From positions 1 to 64,000 of the forward strand of contig CALVCU010000003.1 of assembly GCA_944326135.1 (NCBI GenBank): a DNA stretch of 64,000 nucleotides. The letters are read 5' to 3'. Under the pieces are notes generated by a model that was not told the DNA's origin, made no database searches, and saw only the letters and a list, made by a program, of their open reading frames with translations. A program made the position numbers and the translations under genes. This document shows positions 1 through 12,433 of the stretch, in pieces; the first letter of the stretch is position 1, and every line of letters begins with the position of its first letter. This DNA comes from an uncultured Ligilactobacillus sp. Its GTDB lineage: Bacteria > Bacillota > Bacilli > Lactobacillales > Lactobacillaceae.

Positions 1-141
1 ACGACGAGGTAAGATTTTACCACGTTCTGAAATAAAACGACGTAATAAATCTGTATCTTTGTAGTCGATGTATTCGATATGGTTAGCTGCGATGTAGTCT
101 ACCTTACGACGGCGGCGACCACCACGATGTTGTTGTGCCAT
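1..141 (-). CDS. rpsR: 30S ribosomal protein S18 (5' part)
   Basis: N-terminal 47 codons of ribosomal protein S18, a small-subunit protein that pairs with S6 on the 30S platform. The translated start [13 protein letters not shown] followed by [21 protein letters not shown] is typical of S18. The gene runs off the left edge of the window, so the C-terminus is not seen. The ATG at 141 is preceded by GGAGGG at 149-154. It is the last visible gene of the rpsF-ssb-rpsR operon, 20 bases after the ssb stop codon. Confidence 0.95.
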   Translation of the reverse strand, partial: MAQQHRGGRRRRKVDYIAANHIEYIDYKDTDLLRRFISERGKILPRR

Positions 142-161
142 GTGATTTCCCTCCTCAATTA

Positions 162-728
162 TTAGAATGGCAAATCATCATCTGAAATATCAATTTGTTG
201 TCCATTATCTGCAAATGGGTCATCATTACTGTCAGAAGTATTTGAATTGTTACTTCCAAGGTTACCAGTCTGAACATTTCCATTAAATGTATTACCCTGG
301 TTACCACCATTTGGATTACCGTATGGATTGCTATCAAATGATGAATTATTGTTATTCATTGAAGAGCCGCCTTGATTAGGATGTTCACGGCGGTATTGTT
401 CTGATTGTGCCTTAGTTTCCAATAATGAAAAGTTATCTACAATAACTTCTGTTACGTACACACGGATTCCCTGTTGATTTTCATAAGAACGTGTTTGTAA
501 CCGTCCTTCAACAGCAACCATTGAACCTTTATGAGTGAAGTTAGCAAAGTTTTCAGCAGCTTTACGCCAAATAACGCAATTGATGAAATCTGCTTCACGT
601 TCACCATTTTGATTTGTAAACTGCCGTTCAATTGCAAGGGTAAAAGTTGCAACTGCAACGCCAGATTGAGTGTATCGTAAATCAGGATCCTTAGTTAAGC
701 GACCTACAAGAACTACTCTATTAATCAA
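162..728 (-). CDS. ssb: Single-stranded DNA-binding protein
   Basis: Protects single-stranded DNA during replication, recombination and repair, and recruits partner proteins through its acidic tip. The OB-fold occupies about residues 1-105 ([19 protein letters not shown] at the start). It is followed by a long Gly/Asn/Ser/Gln-rich linker and the conserved acidic C-terminal tip [10 protein letters not shown] place the start at the TTG at 728: the Shine-Dalgarno GGAGGG at 736-741 is 7 bases upstream. The alternative TTG at 734 would have only one base of spacing and would add two residues not usual in the family. The length of 188 residues fits SSB with a long linker. It lies between rpsF and rpsR, the usual Firmicute operon. 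Confidence 0.95.
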   Translation of the reverse strand: MINRVVLVGRLTKDPDLRYTQSGVAVATFTLAIERQFTNQNGEREADFINCVIWRKAAENFANFTHKGSMVAVEGRLQTRSYENQQGIRVYVTEVIVDNFSLLETKAQSEQYRREHPNQGGSSMNNNNSSFDSNPYGNPNGGNQGNTFNGNVQTGNLGSNNSNTSDSNDDPFADNGQQIDISDDDLPF

Positions 729-751
729 GGTCAAGCCCTCCTTCTATTATT

Positions 752-1042
752 TTAGTCTTCACGTTTTACGATCATGTGGCGTAAAATACCATCATTGATC
801 TTTGAAAGACGATCAAATTCGTTAATTGCATCAGCATTTTCTGCTTCAACGTTTACAATGTGGTACATACCTTCTGTGTAACCGTTAATTTCATATGCAA
901 AACGACGCTTTGACCAGTCTTTTGAATCAATAATCTTAGCACCATCATTCTTCAAAATGTTATCGAATTTTTCAACTAATTCATTCTTAGCTGCTTCATC
1001 AAGTGAAGGGTTGATGATGTATGTGATTTCATAATGTGTCAT
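752..1042 (-). CDS. rpsF: 30S ribosomal protein S6
   Basis: Ribosomal protein S6, which binds 16S rRNA as a heterodimer with S18. The 96 residues begin [19 protein letters not shown] and contain the [18 protein letters not shown] segment typical of S6. The ATG at 1042 has a strong AAGGAGG Shine-Dalgarno at 1053-1059. It is the first gene of the rpsF-ssb-rpsR operon, expressed from the promoter at about 1113-1141. The short distance to ssb (about 23 bases) argues for co-transcription. Confidence 0.96.
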   Translation of the reverse strand: MTHYEITYIINPSLDEAAKNELVEKFDNILKNDGAKIIDSKDWSKRRFAYEINGYTEGMYHIVNVEAENADAINEFDRLSKINDGILRHMIVKRED

Positions 1043-1070
1043 AGTGTTTGCACCTCCTTATGGACTTTTG

Positions 1071-1141
1071 GTTCTTTTAATTATCTAAAAGAACAAGGTA
1101 TTACAAGGTAAAATTATAGCATTTATATTTTTATTTTGCAA
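1071..1141 (-). promoter_or_regulatory. rpsF operon promoter and leader hairpin
   Basis: On the minus strand a -35 TTGCAA (1141-1136) and a -10 TATAAT (1118-1113) are separated by 17 bases. The leader then carries an inverted repeat GTTCTTTTA/TAAAAGAAC (1071-1079 with 1086-1094) just before the Shine-Dalgarno. rpsF leaders in other bacteria can bind the S6:S18 complex for feedback control. I do not see the CCG motif described for that element, so autoregulation here is only a guess. Confidence 0.6.
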
Positions 1142-1210
1142 TAAGGATCCTGATTTACCCTACACTTTATATATTCGCAATTTATTCCTTTTTTTTAAAA
1201 AAATTTTCAA

Positions 1211-1244
1211 TAAAAAAAACATTCCAGCATTTAACTGGAATGTT
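1211..1244 (-). terminator. Rho-independent terminator after gyrA
   Basis: Stem AACATTCCAG (1218-1227) pairs with CTGGAATGTT (1235-1244) around a 7-base loop. On the minus strand it is followed by a T-run (1211-1217), 15 bases past the gyrA stop codon. It ends the yaaA-recF-gyrB-gyrA operon. Confidence 0.9.
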
Positions 1245-1258
1245 AACTGTATCAACGC

Positions 1259-3847
1259 CTATTTTTCATGATGTTCTTCATTGTAATTTATTTCACGATC
1301 TGCTAAATCTTGAACGCCCTTTTTCAATAAATCATTATCATCAGTTGTTATTTCTGTTGCTTGATCTACATTTTCTTCATCATTTTCGAGCTCTTGTTCT
1401 TTAGGATCATCTTCAGGATCTACTTTAGCAATTGTTGAAACAGTTGCGTCATCTTCTAGGTTAATTAAATGAACCCCTAATGTTGCACGGCCTGTTTCAG
1501 AAACATCTGCAACATTAAATCGAATTAAGACACCTTTATTGGTAATTACCATGATATCTTCTTCGCCATGAACAATTGTTAATCCAGCTAATGGACCATT
1601 CTTAGCAGTAATATTTGATGTTTTAATTCCTTTACCACCACGTCCCTTAATTGGATATTCTGTTGCAGGAGTCCGTTTACCATAACCTTTTTCAGAAATT
1701 ACAAAAACATCGCTGTCTTTATCCAAAATATCTGATCCAATTACATAGTCATTTTCACGTAATCTAATTCCACGTACACCCGCTGCTGAACGTCCCATAG
1801 AACGAACGGTTTCTTCCTTGAAAGAAACCGCATATCCTAAATGAGTCCCAATGATTATATTTTGTTGTCCATCTGTTAATGAAACATTAATTAATTCATC
1901 ATTATCATGAAGATTAATAGCCTTTAAACCATTTTTACGGATATTACTAAAATCTTCCACTGGGGTCCGCTTAACAGTTCCCATTTTTGTAGTAAAGAAT
2001 AAATATTGTGCTGTTTGTTCTTCATCGTCATCATGTGGAATATTGACTACTGTAGCAATTTTTTCTCCTGCATCAATATTTAGCAAATTAATTACCGGAA
2101 TTCCCTTGGCAGAGCGTCCGTATTCAGGAATTTCATATCCCTTCATACTGTACACTTTACCTAAATTAGTGAAGAATAATAACTCATCATGAGTTGAAGT
2201 TGTAATTAATTGTTCAATAAAGTCATCATCATGGACACCCATTCCTTGAACTCCACGACCACCACGGCGTTGTGCTTTAAAGTCACTAGTTGGTAGTCGT
2301 TTAATATATCCATTATGAGTTAAAGTGATTACAACAGATTCTTCTTCAATTAAATCTTCATCCTCAATACTTGTAACTTCTCCAACCATTAATTCTGTGC
2401 GACGTTCATCACCATATTTTGATTGAATATCAAGTAATTCTTGATAAATAATTTCATTGATACGTTCACGACTAACAAGAATATCTTCATAATCAGCAAT
2501 TGCTTTCATTGTCTTTTCATAATCGGCTTCAACTTTACTTCGTTCCAAACCGGTTAATCTTACTAACCGCATATCTAAAATTGCTTGTGCTTGTTTGTCA
2601 CTTAAATCAAATTCATTCATTAAGCGATCTTTAGCAACATCTCCACTTTCAGAATTACGGATAATATCAATAATTGCTTGAATATGATCTAGCGCAATTC
2701 TTAATCCCGCTAAAATATGAGCACGTGCTTTAGCTTTCTTTAAGTCAAATGCTGTTCTTCTACGAATTACTTCTACTTGGTGTTTTAAATAATATTGTAG
2801 AATTTGCTTAAGACTTAAAATTTTAGGAGTACCATCAACAATTGCTAGCATATTGAATCCAAATGATGTTTGCATCAATGTCATCTTGTATAAATTATTC
2901 AATACCACAGATGCACTAACATCGCGTCGAATATCAATTGTAATTCTCATTCCATCACGGTCAGATTCATCATGAATTGCAGTGATTCCATCAATTTCCT
3001 TTTCTCGTGCTAATTCAGAAATTCGTTCGATTAAACGTGCCTTATTAACCATGTATGGCAATTCATGGACAATAATTTGTTGTCTACCATTCTTTTGTTC
3101 TTCAATATCAACTTTTGCACGTAAAATCACTGTTCCTTTTCCAGTTTCATATGCTTTTCTAATTCCTGATTTTCCCATTACAATTCCACCAGTAGGGAAA
3201 TCTGGTCCTGGAATTGCTTCCATTAATTCAGCTGTTGTAGCATCAGGATTATCCATTAAGATATGAATAGCTGAAATTACTTCTGATAAGTTATGAGGTG
3301 GAATATTAGTTGTCATTCCGACTGCAATTCCTGTTGCCCCATTAACTAATAAATTAGGGAAACGTGCTGGTAATACTTTAGGTTCACGTTCTGTACCATC
3401 ATAGTTAGGTTGAAAATCAATAGTGTCTTTATTAATATCACGTAGCATTTCCGTTGCAATTTTTGACATTCTTGCTTCGGTATAACGCATAGCAGCAGCT
3501 CCGTCACCATCAACAGAACCAAAGTTTCCGTGACCATCAACTAATAAGTAACGATAACTAAAATCTTGAGCCATTCGTACCATTGATTCATAAATTGCTG
3601 AGTCACCATGAGGGTGAAACTTCCCCATTACTTCCCCAACAATTCTGGCTGATTTCTTATATGGCTTTTCTGGAGTGACTCCTAATTCGCTCATTCCATA
3701 TAAAATCCGTCGGTGAACTGGTTTTAAACCATCCCGTACGTCAGGCAAAGCACGTGCTACCAAAACACTCATTGCATAATCTAAGAATGATGTTTGCATG
3801 ACGTTTGAAAGATCCACATCTTTAATTCGATTTGGTAAATCTACCAC
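1259..3847 (-). CDS. gyrA: DNA gyrase subunit A
   Basis: Breakage-reunion subunit of DNA gyrase, which introduces negative supercoils using GyrB for ATP hydrolysis. The catalytic tyrosine is Tyr122 in [10 protein letters not shown]. The quinolone-resistance region reads [14 protein letters not shown] with Ser83 and Glu87, the wild-type state in Gram-positives. The GyrA-box QRRGGRG is present ahead of the C-terminal beta-pinwheel, which distinguishes it from ParC. At 862 residues it is longer than the usual roughly 820. The extra length is a very acidic tail of about 50 residues. The start is GTG at 3847 with AAGGAGG 8 bases upstream. It lies 56 bases after gyrB in the same operon. Confidence 0.97.
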   Translation of the reverse strand: MVDLPNRIKDVDLSNVMQTSFLDYAMSVLVARALPDVRDGLKPVHRRILYGMSELGVTPEKPYKKSARIVGEVMGKFHPHGDSAIYESMVRMAQDFSYRYLLVDGHGNFGSVDGDGAAAMRYTEARMSKIATEMLRDINKDTIDFQPNYDGTEREPKVLPARFPNLLVNGATGIAVGMTTNIPPHNLSEVISAIHILMDNPDATTAELMEAIPGPDFPTGGIVMGKSGIRKAYETGKGTVILRAKVDIEEQKNGRQQIIVHELPYMVNKARLIERISELAREKEIDGITAIHDESDRDGMRITIDIRRDVSASVVLNNLYKMTLMQTSFGFNMLAIVDGTPKILSLKQILQYYLKHQVEVIRRRTAFDLKKAKARAHILAGLRIALDHIQAIIDIIRNSESGDVAKDRLMNEFDLSDKQAQAILDMRLVRLTGLERSKVEADYEKTMKAIADYEDILVSRERINEIIYQELLDIQSKYGDERRTELMVGEVTSIEDEDLIEEESVVITLTHNGYIKRLPTSDFKAQRRGGRGVQGMGVHDDDFIEQLITTSTHDELLFFTNLGKVYSMKGYEIPEYGRSAKGIPVINLLNIDAGEKIATVVNIPHDDDEEQTAQYLFFTTKMGTVKRTPVEDFSNIRKNGLKAINLHDNDELINVSLTDGQQNIIIGTHLGYAVSFKEETVRSMGRSAAGVRGIRLRENDYVIGSDILDKDSDVFVISEKGYGKRTPATEYPIKGRGGKGIKTSNITAKNGPLAGLTIVHGEEDIMVITNKGVLIRFNVADVSETGRATLGVHLINLEDDATVSTIAKVDPEDDPKEQELENDEENVDQATEITTDDNDLLKKGVQDLADREINYNEEHHEK

Positions 3848-3903
3848 TGTAGGAACCTCCTTCTAAAATTTCCCGAACAATATAAATATGCAATACTTTT
3901 TAA

Positions 3904-7045
<3,142 letters not shown>

Positions 7046-7046
<1 letters not shown>

Positions 7047-7267
7047 TAGTTTTCACTACTTCTCATGACGTAGGTCTTACCATTTGGCAACTTCACCTTG
7101 TCGTCTGGATATAACTTACGTCCTCGACGATTATCTAATTCATCATTAACGTAAATTTCATGCTCACTTAAATACCATTTAGCTTCGCCACCAGATGAAA
7201 CTACGTCAACAATTTTCAATAATTGTCCTAAAGTAATGTAAGGTGTTTTCAAAACTACTTCTTGCAT
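7046..7267 (-). CDS. yaaA: S4-domain RNA-binding protein YaaA
   Basis: Small S4-like RNA-binding protein always found just before recF in Firmicutes, with a suspected role in ribosome assembly. The 72 residues start MQEVVLKTPYITLGQLLK and contain GGEAKWYL..EIYVNDELDNRRGRKLY, the S4 fold core. I start at the ATG at 7267 because GGAGG at 7276-7280 is 8 bases upstream. A longer frame open to 7306 has no ribosome site. The gene is the first of the gyrase operon, with a promoter at 7306-7334. Confidence 0.9.
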
Positions 7268-7305
7268 TTGGCAAACCTCCTTAAAATCAGACTTTTTACT
7301 ATACA

Positions 7306-7334
7306 ATTATACCCTTTTTTTTAGATAAAAACAA
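7306..7334 (-). promoter_or_regulatory. Promoter of yaaA-recF-gyrB-gyrA
   Basis: Minus-strand -35 TTGTTT (7334-7329), 17-base spacer, and -10 TATAAT (7311-7306), about 40 bases ahead of the yaaA start. It is the only good sigma-A type promoter seen before the four-gene operon. Confidence 0.7.
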
Positions 7335-7360
7335 TTTTAGGGCGGATATTTCGCGTTTTA

Positions 7361-7415
7361 AGCTAATTTAATATATTCTAATGTGTTTAGCTTAATTATG
7401 CTTAAATTCGCTTAA
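7361..7415. repeat. 10-bp phased GCTTAA repeats upstream of gyrase operon
   Basis: GCTTAA occurs at 7390, 7400 and 7410 with exact 10-base spacing, and a related AGCTAA lies at 7361. The array is 30-80 bases upstream of the -35 box of the yaaA-gyrA promoter, on one face of the helix. It could be an UP-like element or a protein binding array, which is inference. Confidence 0.4.
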
Positions 7416-7452
7416 AATAGAAAATTTGAATAACACTAAACCATATTAACTA

Positions 7453-7490
7453 AAAAAAGTGCACCTAAAATTAAAAGATGCACTTTTTTA
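7453..7490. terminator. Bidirectional terminator after sugar transporter
   Basis: AAAAAAGTGCA (7454-7464) pairs with TGCACTTTTTT (7479-7489), with an A-run on one side and a T-run on the other. It lies 5 bases beyond the stop of the minus-strand transporter at 7495. Confidence 0.8.
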
Positions 7491-7494
7491 GTTT

Positions 7495-8862
7495 TTATTC
7501 TTTTACATATTTCTTTTCAATTTCTTCAAGCGTTCTGCCCTTTGTTTCTGGTACTTTAAAAATAATAAAGGCTACTGCCATCAAACAAATTACTCCAAAA
7601 ATAGCAAAAACTGTTTCTTGTGACATTGATGCAGTCATAATTGGGAACAATAATCCAACTAAGAAGGCACCTACCCAGTTAAATGAAGAAGCAGTTCCAC
7701 TAGCCTTACCACGAATAGCAAGTGGGAAAATTTCACCAACAATAACCCATGTTAATGGAGCCCATGTAAACCCATAGAAACCAACATAAATACATAAGAA
7801 GAAGATAGTAATCAATGGATTAACATGAGTAAACAATGTATTAATCACTGCAGGCAAGATGAAAGATAATCCCATTCCAGTCCCACCTAAAATTAATAAG
7901 GTGCGACGCTTAAATTTATCTGCAATTGCTAAGAATAGGAAAGATGCTAATAATAAAATAGCACCTTCAATTACTGGCCACATCAAATTTGATGATGCTG
8001 CATGTCCTGTAGCTTTAGCAACAATTAATGGGATATAGTAGAAAATTGCATTTACTCCCATAAATTGTTGGAATGCGGCTACGCCAACTCCGGCAATTAC
8101 TAAATAACGATATTTTCCTGTAAACATTTTAATTAACTTAGTTTGATTTGTAGTTTGGTCTTCAGCTTTTTTAATATTTTGAATTGCTTTGATTTCATTT
8201 TCAATTTGATCTTTAGGTTGAACCAAAGAAATTACTTCACGTGCTTCGTCAATTCGATTATGGTTGATCAAGAAACGTGGTGATCCTGGTAATCTTAAAC
8301 TTCCTATGAAAAGAATTAAAGCAGGAACTGCAGCAACTCCTAGCATCGTTCTCCAAGCAAATGATGCTGGTAGATATTGCAAGAAATAATCAACAACATA
8401 AGATAATAGTGTCCCTAAGGCAATCATTGTAAAATTAATTCCAGATAATCTGCCTCGTGATTTAGCAGGAGTCATTTCTGACATATAGTTTGGAACTGTA
8501 GCAGAAATTGCACCAACCGATAACCCTAGAAATACACGAACAAGCGTTAAATATATATATCCATTATTTGGTGCAATAGCCGATAATAATGAACCGATAA
8601 TAAAAATTAACGCAGATAATGACAACATCCTCTTCCGTCCAATTTTATCTGATAAATGACCAGCCATCATTCCACCAAAAATTGCACCAAACATTAGTGA
8701 GGAAGTAATACAACCTTCCCAAAAGGCTGAATGCATATTCCAATCAATTTGCAAAAATGGTAATGCACCAGTCATTACTCCAATATCATAACCAAAAAGA
8801 ATTCCACCAAATGATCCAAAAAAATAAATGTACTTTTTAGATACTTTTTTTACTTCTTTCAC
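7495..8862 (-). CDS. MFS sugar:H+ symporter
   Basis: Membrane carrier of the sugar porter branch of the major facilitator family (XylE/AraE/GLUT-like), likely importing a pentose or hexose with protons. Twelve hydrophobic segments are visible. Family signatures are GHLSDKIGRKR between TM2 and TM3, LPGSPRFLINHNR after TM6, and PETKGRTLEEIE at the C-terminus. I start at GTG 8862 (AGGG at 8871-8874, 8-base spacing), which gives 455 residues. A longer open frame to 8901 lacks a ribosome site. It has its own terminators on both sides. Its place between dnaN and yaaA interrupts an otherwise conserved origin gene order. The exact substrate cannot be told from the sequence. Confidence 0.88.
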   Translation of the reverse strand: MKEVKKVSKKYIYFFGSFGGILFGYDIGVMTGALPFLQIDWNMHSAFWEGCITSSLMFGAIFGGMMAGHLSDKIGRKRMLSLSALIFIIGSLLSAIAPNNGYIYLTLVRVFLGLSVGAISATVPNYMSEMTPAKSRGRLSGINFTMIALGTLLSYVVDYFLQYLPASFAWRTMLGVAAVPALILFIGSLRLPGSPRFLINHNRIDEAREVISLVQPKDQIENEIKAIQNIKKAEDQTTNQTKLIKMFTGKYRYLVIAGVGVAAFQQFMGVNAIFYYIPLIVAKATGHAASSNLMWPVIEGAILLLASFLFLAIADKFKRRTLLILGGTGMGLSFILPAVINTLFTHVNPLITIFFLCIYVGFYGFTWAPLTWVIVGEIFPLAIRGKASGTASSFNWVGAFLVGLLFPIMTASMSQETVFAIFGVICLMAVAFIIFKVPETKGRTLEEIEKKYVKE

Positions 8863-8978
8863 TAAAACATCCCTACCCTTTAATAAATATATTTTACACA
8901 ATATATTATCATAAAAAATTTTAAAAACGCTAGTCTAATTTTAAATTATCTGGTATTTTTTGTCATTTATTTATCACT

Positions 8979-9010
8979 AAAAAAGACTGCATATAGTATG
9001 CAGTCTTTTT
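8979..9010. terminator. Bidirectional terminator after dnaN
   Basis: AAAAAGACTGCATA (8980-8993) and TATGCAGTCTTTTT (8997-9010) form a 14-bp stem with a 3-base loop. It lies 12 bases past the dnaN stop and separates dnaN from the transporter. Confidence 0.9.
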
Positions 9011-9021
9011 ATTAATATTTA

Positions 9022-10161
9022 TTAAAATGTTCTAACTGGTGTAATTAATTGGATAAATTCTTCACTATCTTCGGTTGGCATTAATGTAAATGGTCTTAGT
9101 GGTAATGTTAGATCCATCTTTACTTCAGCTTGTCCAAGAGCTTGTAGTGCTGCTTTCATATAATCTGGATTAAATGAAATTTCAATGTCATTTCCACTTA
9201 ATTTATCAAATTGAAGTTCTTCTTCAATATTCCCAACTTCAGGAGAATTACTTGATAAAGTTGCATTTTGTGTTTCAACATTCAAACTTAATTTAACTAC
9301 ATTGTTGTGACCTTCATGTGAAAGTAATGAAGCACGTTCAATTGCACGTAAAAATGTTACAGCATTAAATTCAATTGTTGTTTCTGAGCTTTGAGGAATG
9401 AGTCGATCTGTATCTGGATACATTCCTTCTAATAGTCTTGAATAGAAAGCTGTGCCATTGAATGTAAATAGAATTTGATTTTCTGCAATTTGAATTTCTA
9501 AATCATCAGTTTCATCACCAATCATTCTTGATAATTCAATTAATGATTTTCCAGGAACAATAATATCGTAATTAATTTCTTCAGCACCAGTTAATTTTAC
9601 TTTACGTTGACTTAAACGATGAGAATCAGTAGCAACTGCATGTAATTCTCCGTTACTAATAACTAAATGAACCCCTGTTAATAAAGGACGACTTTCTTGA
9701 TTTGAAACAGCGATTACAGTTTGATTAATAATTTGTTTAAATAAGTCAGCTGAAATTTTTAAATGTTCATTAGAGTCAATTTCAGGTAAATGAGGATAGT
9801 TATTTGAATCAACTCCATTAACTTGATATTCAGTTTGACCTGAAGTAATTGTTGCTTGGAAACGATCATTTACTTCTAATGTAAATGTATCTTCTGGTAA
9901 TTTTTTTACAATTTCACTAAAGAATCGTGCAGGTAAAACAATTGCACCTGGTTCATCAATGATTAGATTATAGTCAACATCGTCAACTTTAATTTCATTT
10001 TCAATTGAAATATCAGAATCACTACCAGTTAAAGTTAAAACTTTATCTGTTAAATCAATTTTAATACCTGTTAAAATTTCGATTGCTGTTTTTGAAGAAA
10101 TTGCTCGTTGTACATCATTTAATTTTTTAATGAATGGATTACGTTTAATGGTAAATTTCAT
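9022..10161 (-). CDS. dnaN: DNA polymerase III beta sliding clamp
   Basis: Processivity clamp that tethers DNA polymerase III to DNA. The 379 residues start MKFTIKRNPFIKKLNDVQRA and end LMPTEDSEEFIQLITPVRTF, the typical clamp C-terminus with the partner-binding pocket. Three-fold repeated clamp domains are expected along the length. The ATG at 10161 has GGAG at 10173-10176. It is downstream of dnaA on the same strand, with DnaA boxes in the 164-base gap. The gene is followed by a strong terminator rather than by yaaA. Confidence 0.97.
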   Translation of the reverse strand: MKFTIKRNPFIKKLNDVQRAISSKTAIEILTGIKIDLTDKVLTLTGSDSDISIENEIKVDDVDYNLIIDEPGAIVLPARFFSEIVKKLPEDTFTLEVNDRFQATITSGQTEYQVNGVDSNNYPHLPEIDSNEHLKISADLFKQIINQTVIAVSNQESRPLLTGVHLVISNGELHAVATDSHRLSQRKVKLTGAEEINYDIIVPGKSLIELSRMIGDETDDLEIQIAENQILFTFNGTAFYSRLLEGMYPDTDRLIPQSSETTIEFNAVTFLRAIERASLLSHEGHNNVVKLSLNVETQNATLSSNSPEVGNIEEELQFDKLSGNDIEISFNPDYMKAALQALGQAEVKMDLTLPLRPFTLMPTEDSEEFIQLITPVRTF

Positions 10162-10232
10162 AATATAAGTTGCTCCTTAATTAATATATATAAGTAATTT
10201 ATTATATTAGTAGTATTAGGTGCTGTTGATTC

Positions 10233-10323
10233 TGTGGAAAACTTTTAAAAAGCTTGAGTATGTAAGATTTAGCCTGTGTATAACTTGTGGATAATTTTCA
10301 ACAGCTGTCCACTTTTATTCACA
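10233..10323. promoter_or_regulatory. DnaA boxes in the dnaA-dnaN gap
   Basis: A perfect DnaA box TGTGGATAA lies at 10286-10294. Near matches are TGTGGAAAA at 10233-10241, TGTGTATAA at 10275-10283 and TTATTCACA at 10315-10323. Together with the cluster on the other side of dnaA this resembles the bipartite origin of Bacillus, in which boxes flank dnaA on both sides. Confidence 0.7.
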
Positions 10324-10325
10324 AG

Positions 10326-11693
10326 CTAGACTTGAAGTTCATCTTTTAATTCTTTTATTTCTCTTTGTAAATCTTTATTTTTTAAGAGATCAGTTTCTAT
10401 CTTTTCATGAGCATGAATAACAGTAGTATGATCTTTGCCACCGAATTCTTTACCAATAGCAGGTAATGAGGCATTCGTTAGTTCACGACTTAAATACATT
10501 GCAATTTGACGTGGATGAACAATTTCTTTTACTCGTTTTTTACCTTTTAGTTCAGTTACAGTTACATTAAAGTATTTTGCAACTTTATTTTGAATTAACG
10601 AAATTGTAACTTCTTTATTACCCTTTTGATCAATCAATCCTTGTAAAGCATCAGCTACCATACTTGTGGTGATTGGACCATTCGTCATCGAAGTAACAAT
10701 TTGAATTCGTTTTAAAGCACCTTCCAAATCACGTACACTACTATCAAAATGACCTGAAATGTAATTTAAAGCTTCATTTGGTAAATCTAAGCCAAGTGAT
10801 TGAGATTTTTCACGTAAAATTGCAATTCGAGTTTCAAAATCAGGTGGTGTAATATCAACAGCCAAACCCATCTTAAAGCGAGTAACTAAACGTTCTTGTA
10901 AATTTTTAATTTCATTCGGCAAACGATCAGCAGTTAAAACGATTTGTTTGTTATTTTGAAAAAGTGTTTCGAATGTATTAAAAAATTCCTCTTGTGTTCC
11001 TAATTTATCTGCCAAAAATTGAATATCATCAACTAAAAGCAAATCAACATTACGATACTCATCTCTAAATTCAATTTGATTATTTGAACGAATTGAATTG
11101 ATGTAGTCATTCATAAAAGCTTCACTAGATACGTATTTAATTTTATTAGCTTGATTACGTGTTAGAATTTCATTCCCAATTGCTTGCATTAGGTGAGTTT
11201 TCCCTAATCCAGCGCCTCCGTAAATAAATAAAGGATTATAAATTTTCCCTGGATTTTCTGAAACTGCTAAAGCAGCAGCATGCGCCATTTTATTTCCATT
11301 ACCAACGACGAATTTTTCGAACGTATAGTCGGGATTCAATTGATTATTGTGAATAAAATTTGTATCTTGCTTGACAGATGATGAAAGTTCTTTTTCTAGA
11401 TCATTAGCTAATGGTTGTTGAACTTCTGAAGGAGTGGTTTCATCATCTGAATGAACGGTAATTTTGATTCTTTTGCCGATAGCAGGTTCAAGTAAATCAA
11501 TAATTTCATTACAGATATAGCGATTCCAATAATCTTTAATTAACTTGAATGGAACATTAATAATTAAAGTATCATTTGAAAATTTGATAGGTTTAGCAGG
11601 CTTAATCCATGTATTATATGAAATTGGCGCATAGGATTGTTGCAAACCATCTGAGATTATTTTCCATAATGATTCAAGTTCTGGATCCTGCAC
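10326..11693 (-). CDS. dnaA: Chromosomal replication initiator DnaA
   Basis: AAA+ initiator that binds DnaA boxes and melts oriC. Domain I occupies about residues 1-85, and a variable linker follows. The AAA+ core has Walker A GGAGLGKTHLMQAIG and Walker B LLLVDDIQFL. The C-terminal DNA-binding helix-turn-helix has the signature DHTTVIHAHEKI. The length of 455 residues is normal. The start is GTG at 11693 with AAGGAGGA 8 bases upstream. A -10 TATAAT is visible at 11721-11716 on the minus strand. The flanking DnaA boxes suggest autoregulation. Confidence 0.97.
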   Translation of the reverse strand: MQDPELESLWKIISDGLQQSYAPISYNTWIKPAKPIKFSNDTLIINVPFKLIKDYWNRYICNEIIDLLEPAIGKRIKITVHSDDETTPSEVQQPLANDLEKELSSSVKQDTNFIHNNQLNPDYTFEKFVVGNGNKMAHAAALAVSENPGKIYNPLFIYGGAGLGKTHLMQAIGNEILTRNQANKIKYVSSEAFMNDYINSIRSNNQIEFRDEYRNVDLLLVDDIQFLADKLGTQEEFFNTFETLFQNNKQIVLTADRLPNEIKNLQERLVTRFKMGLAVDITPPDFETRIAILREKSQSLGLDLPNEALNYISGHFDSSVRDLEGALKRIQIVTSMTNGPITTSMVADALQGLIDQKGNKEVTISLIQNKVAKYFNVTVTELKGKKRVKEIVHPRQIAMYLSRELTNASLPAIGKEFGGKDHTTVIHAHEKIETDLLKNKDLQREIKELKDELQV

Positions 11694-11748
11694 TAAATAG
11701 TCCTCCTTTATAAAAATTATACGTACATTGTAGCATTAAAAAAGCAAG

Positions 11749-12052
11749 TTTTCCACAACTGTGCAAAAACATTTTTAGAGGAATCACACATGTTATTTTA
11801 GATATCCACAGGGTAATAAAAAGTGTGGATATCTCACTTTGATTATCTGTTTATCCACAATCCGATGTAAAAAATCCTTATTGCTATATCAATGTTTATA
11901 TATGTTTTCCACAGATTCAACAAAAAATCACAGTTTTAGAATTAACACCATGTTATTTGTGGATATCTATGTAAAAAAAGCTGTGATTAGCTTTAAACTT
12001 TATTCACAAAGAAATTTTTAAATTGCAGATAAATTTCTTAAAAATGTGGATA
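11749..12052. other. oriC: Chromosomal replication origin oriC
   Basis: The gene-free stretch between dnaA and rpmH holds about ten DnaA boxes in both orientations. Perfect TTATCCACA/TGTGGATAA copies are at 11851-11859 and 12044-12052. Near matches are at 11749-11757, 11802-11810, 11824-11832, 11905-11913, 11958-11966, 11982-11990 and 12000-12008. A very AT-rich stretch follows from about 12050 to 12120 and could be the unwinding element. Position beside dnaA and rpmH is the classical Firmicute origin site. Confidence 0.93.
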
Positions 12053-12113
12053 AAAATAATGATAAACGTAATAAAATCCTAAGTTTTTTGTTGCTTTAAA
12101 AATAAAAAATTTC

Positions 12114-12142
12114 TTTTCATATGAGTTGTTCTATGTTAAACT
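12114..12142 (+). promoter_or_regulatory. Probable rpmH promoter
   Basis: TTTTCA (12114-12119), 17-base spacer, and an extended -10 TGT-TAAACT (12137-12142). The block from 12111 is strikingly like the one upstream of the coiled-coil gene at 20646, with shared TTCTTTTCAT, ATGTTAAA and AAAGTAAGT. That similarity supports a real promoter module. Confidence 0.45.
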
Positions 12143-12233
12143 TACTAAAGTAAGTCTGTTTTGACTTGATAAAAAGATGAAAAAACACTTAATTTAAGTT
12201 TTTGAATCGCTGATCTATAAGGAGGTGTAATTC

Positions 12234-12368
12234 ATGAAAAGAACTTACCAACCTAAGAAACGTCACCGTCAACGCGTACACGGATTCCGTAAGCGTATGA
12301 GTACAAAGAACGGTCGCAATGTGTTAGCACGTAGACGCCGTAAAGGTAGAAAAGTATTGTCTGCATAG
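12234..12368 (+). CDS. rpmH: 50S ribosomal protein L34
   Basis: Very basic 44-residue ribosomal protein of the large subunit. The sequence [18 protein letters not shown] followed by [22 protein letters not shown] is unmistakable L34. The ATG at 12234 has AAGGAGGTG about 6-9 bases upstream. It begins the conserved rpmH-rnpA-yidC block next to oriC. Confidence 0.97.
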   Translation: MKRTYQPKKRHRQRVHGFRKRMSTKNGRNVLARRRRKGRKVLSA

Positions 12369-12396
12369 ATCACTGGACCGTCAGTGGTCTTTTTTC
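12369..12396 (+). terminator. Terminator/attenuator between rpmH and rnpA
   Basis: ATCACTG...CAGTGGT (12369-12389) forms a hairpin followed by TCTTTTTT. It sits directly after the L34 stop and probably lowers read-through into rnpA, a common arrangement that keeps RNase P protein below L34. Confidence 0.75.
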
Positions 12397-12433
12397 TTAT
12401 CTAGAAAATTGATAAGACATTAGGAGATTGACA

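Noticed and set aside
2982-3266. Open frame of 94 codons on the plus strand
   Set aside because: It is antisense to gyrA, has no ribosome site, and gyrA is certain.
11839-12021. Open frame of 60 codons inside oriC
   Set aside because: It covers the DnaA boxes, lacks a ribosome site and has no protein-like composition.
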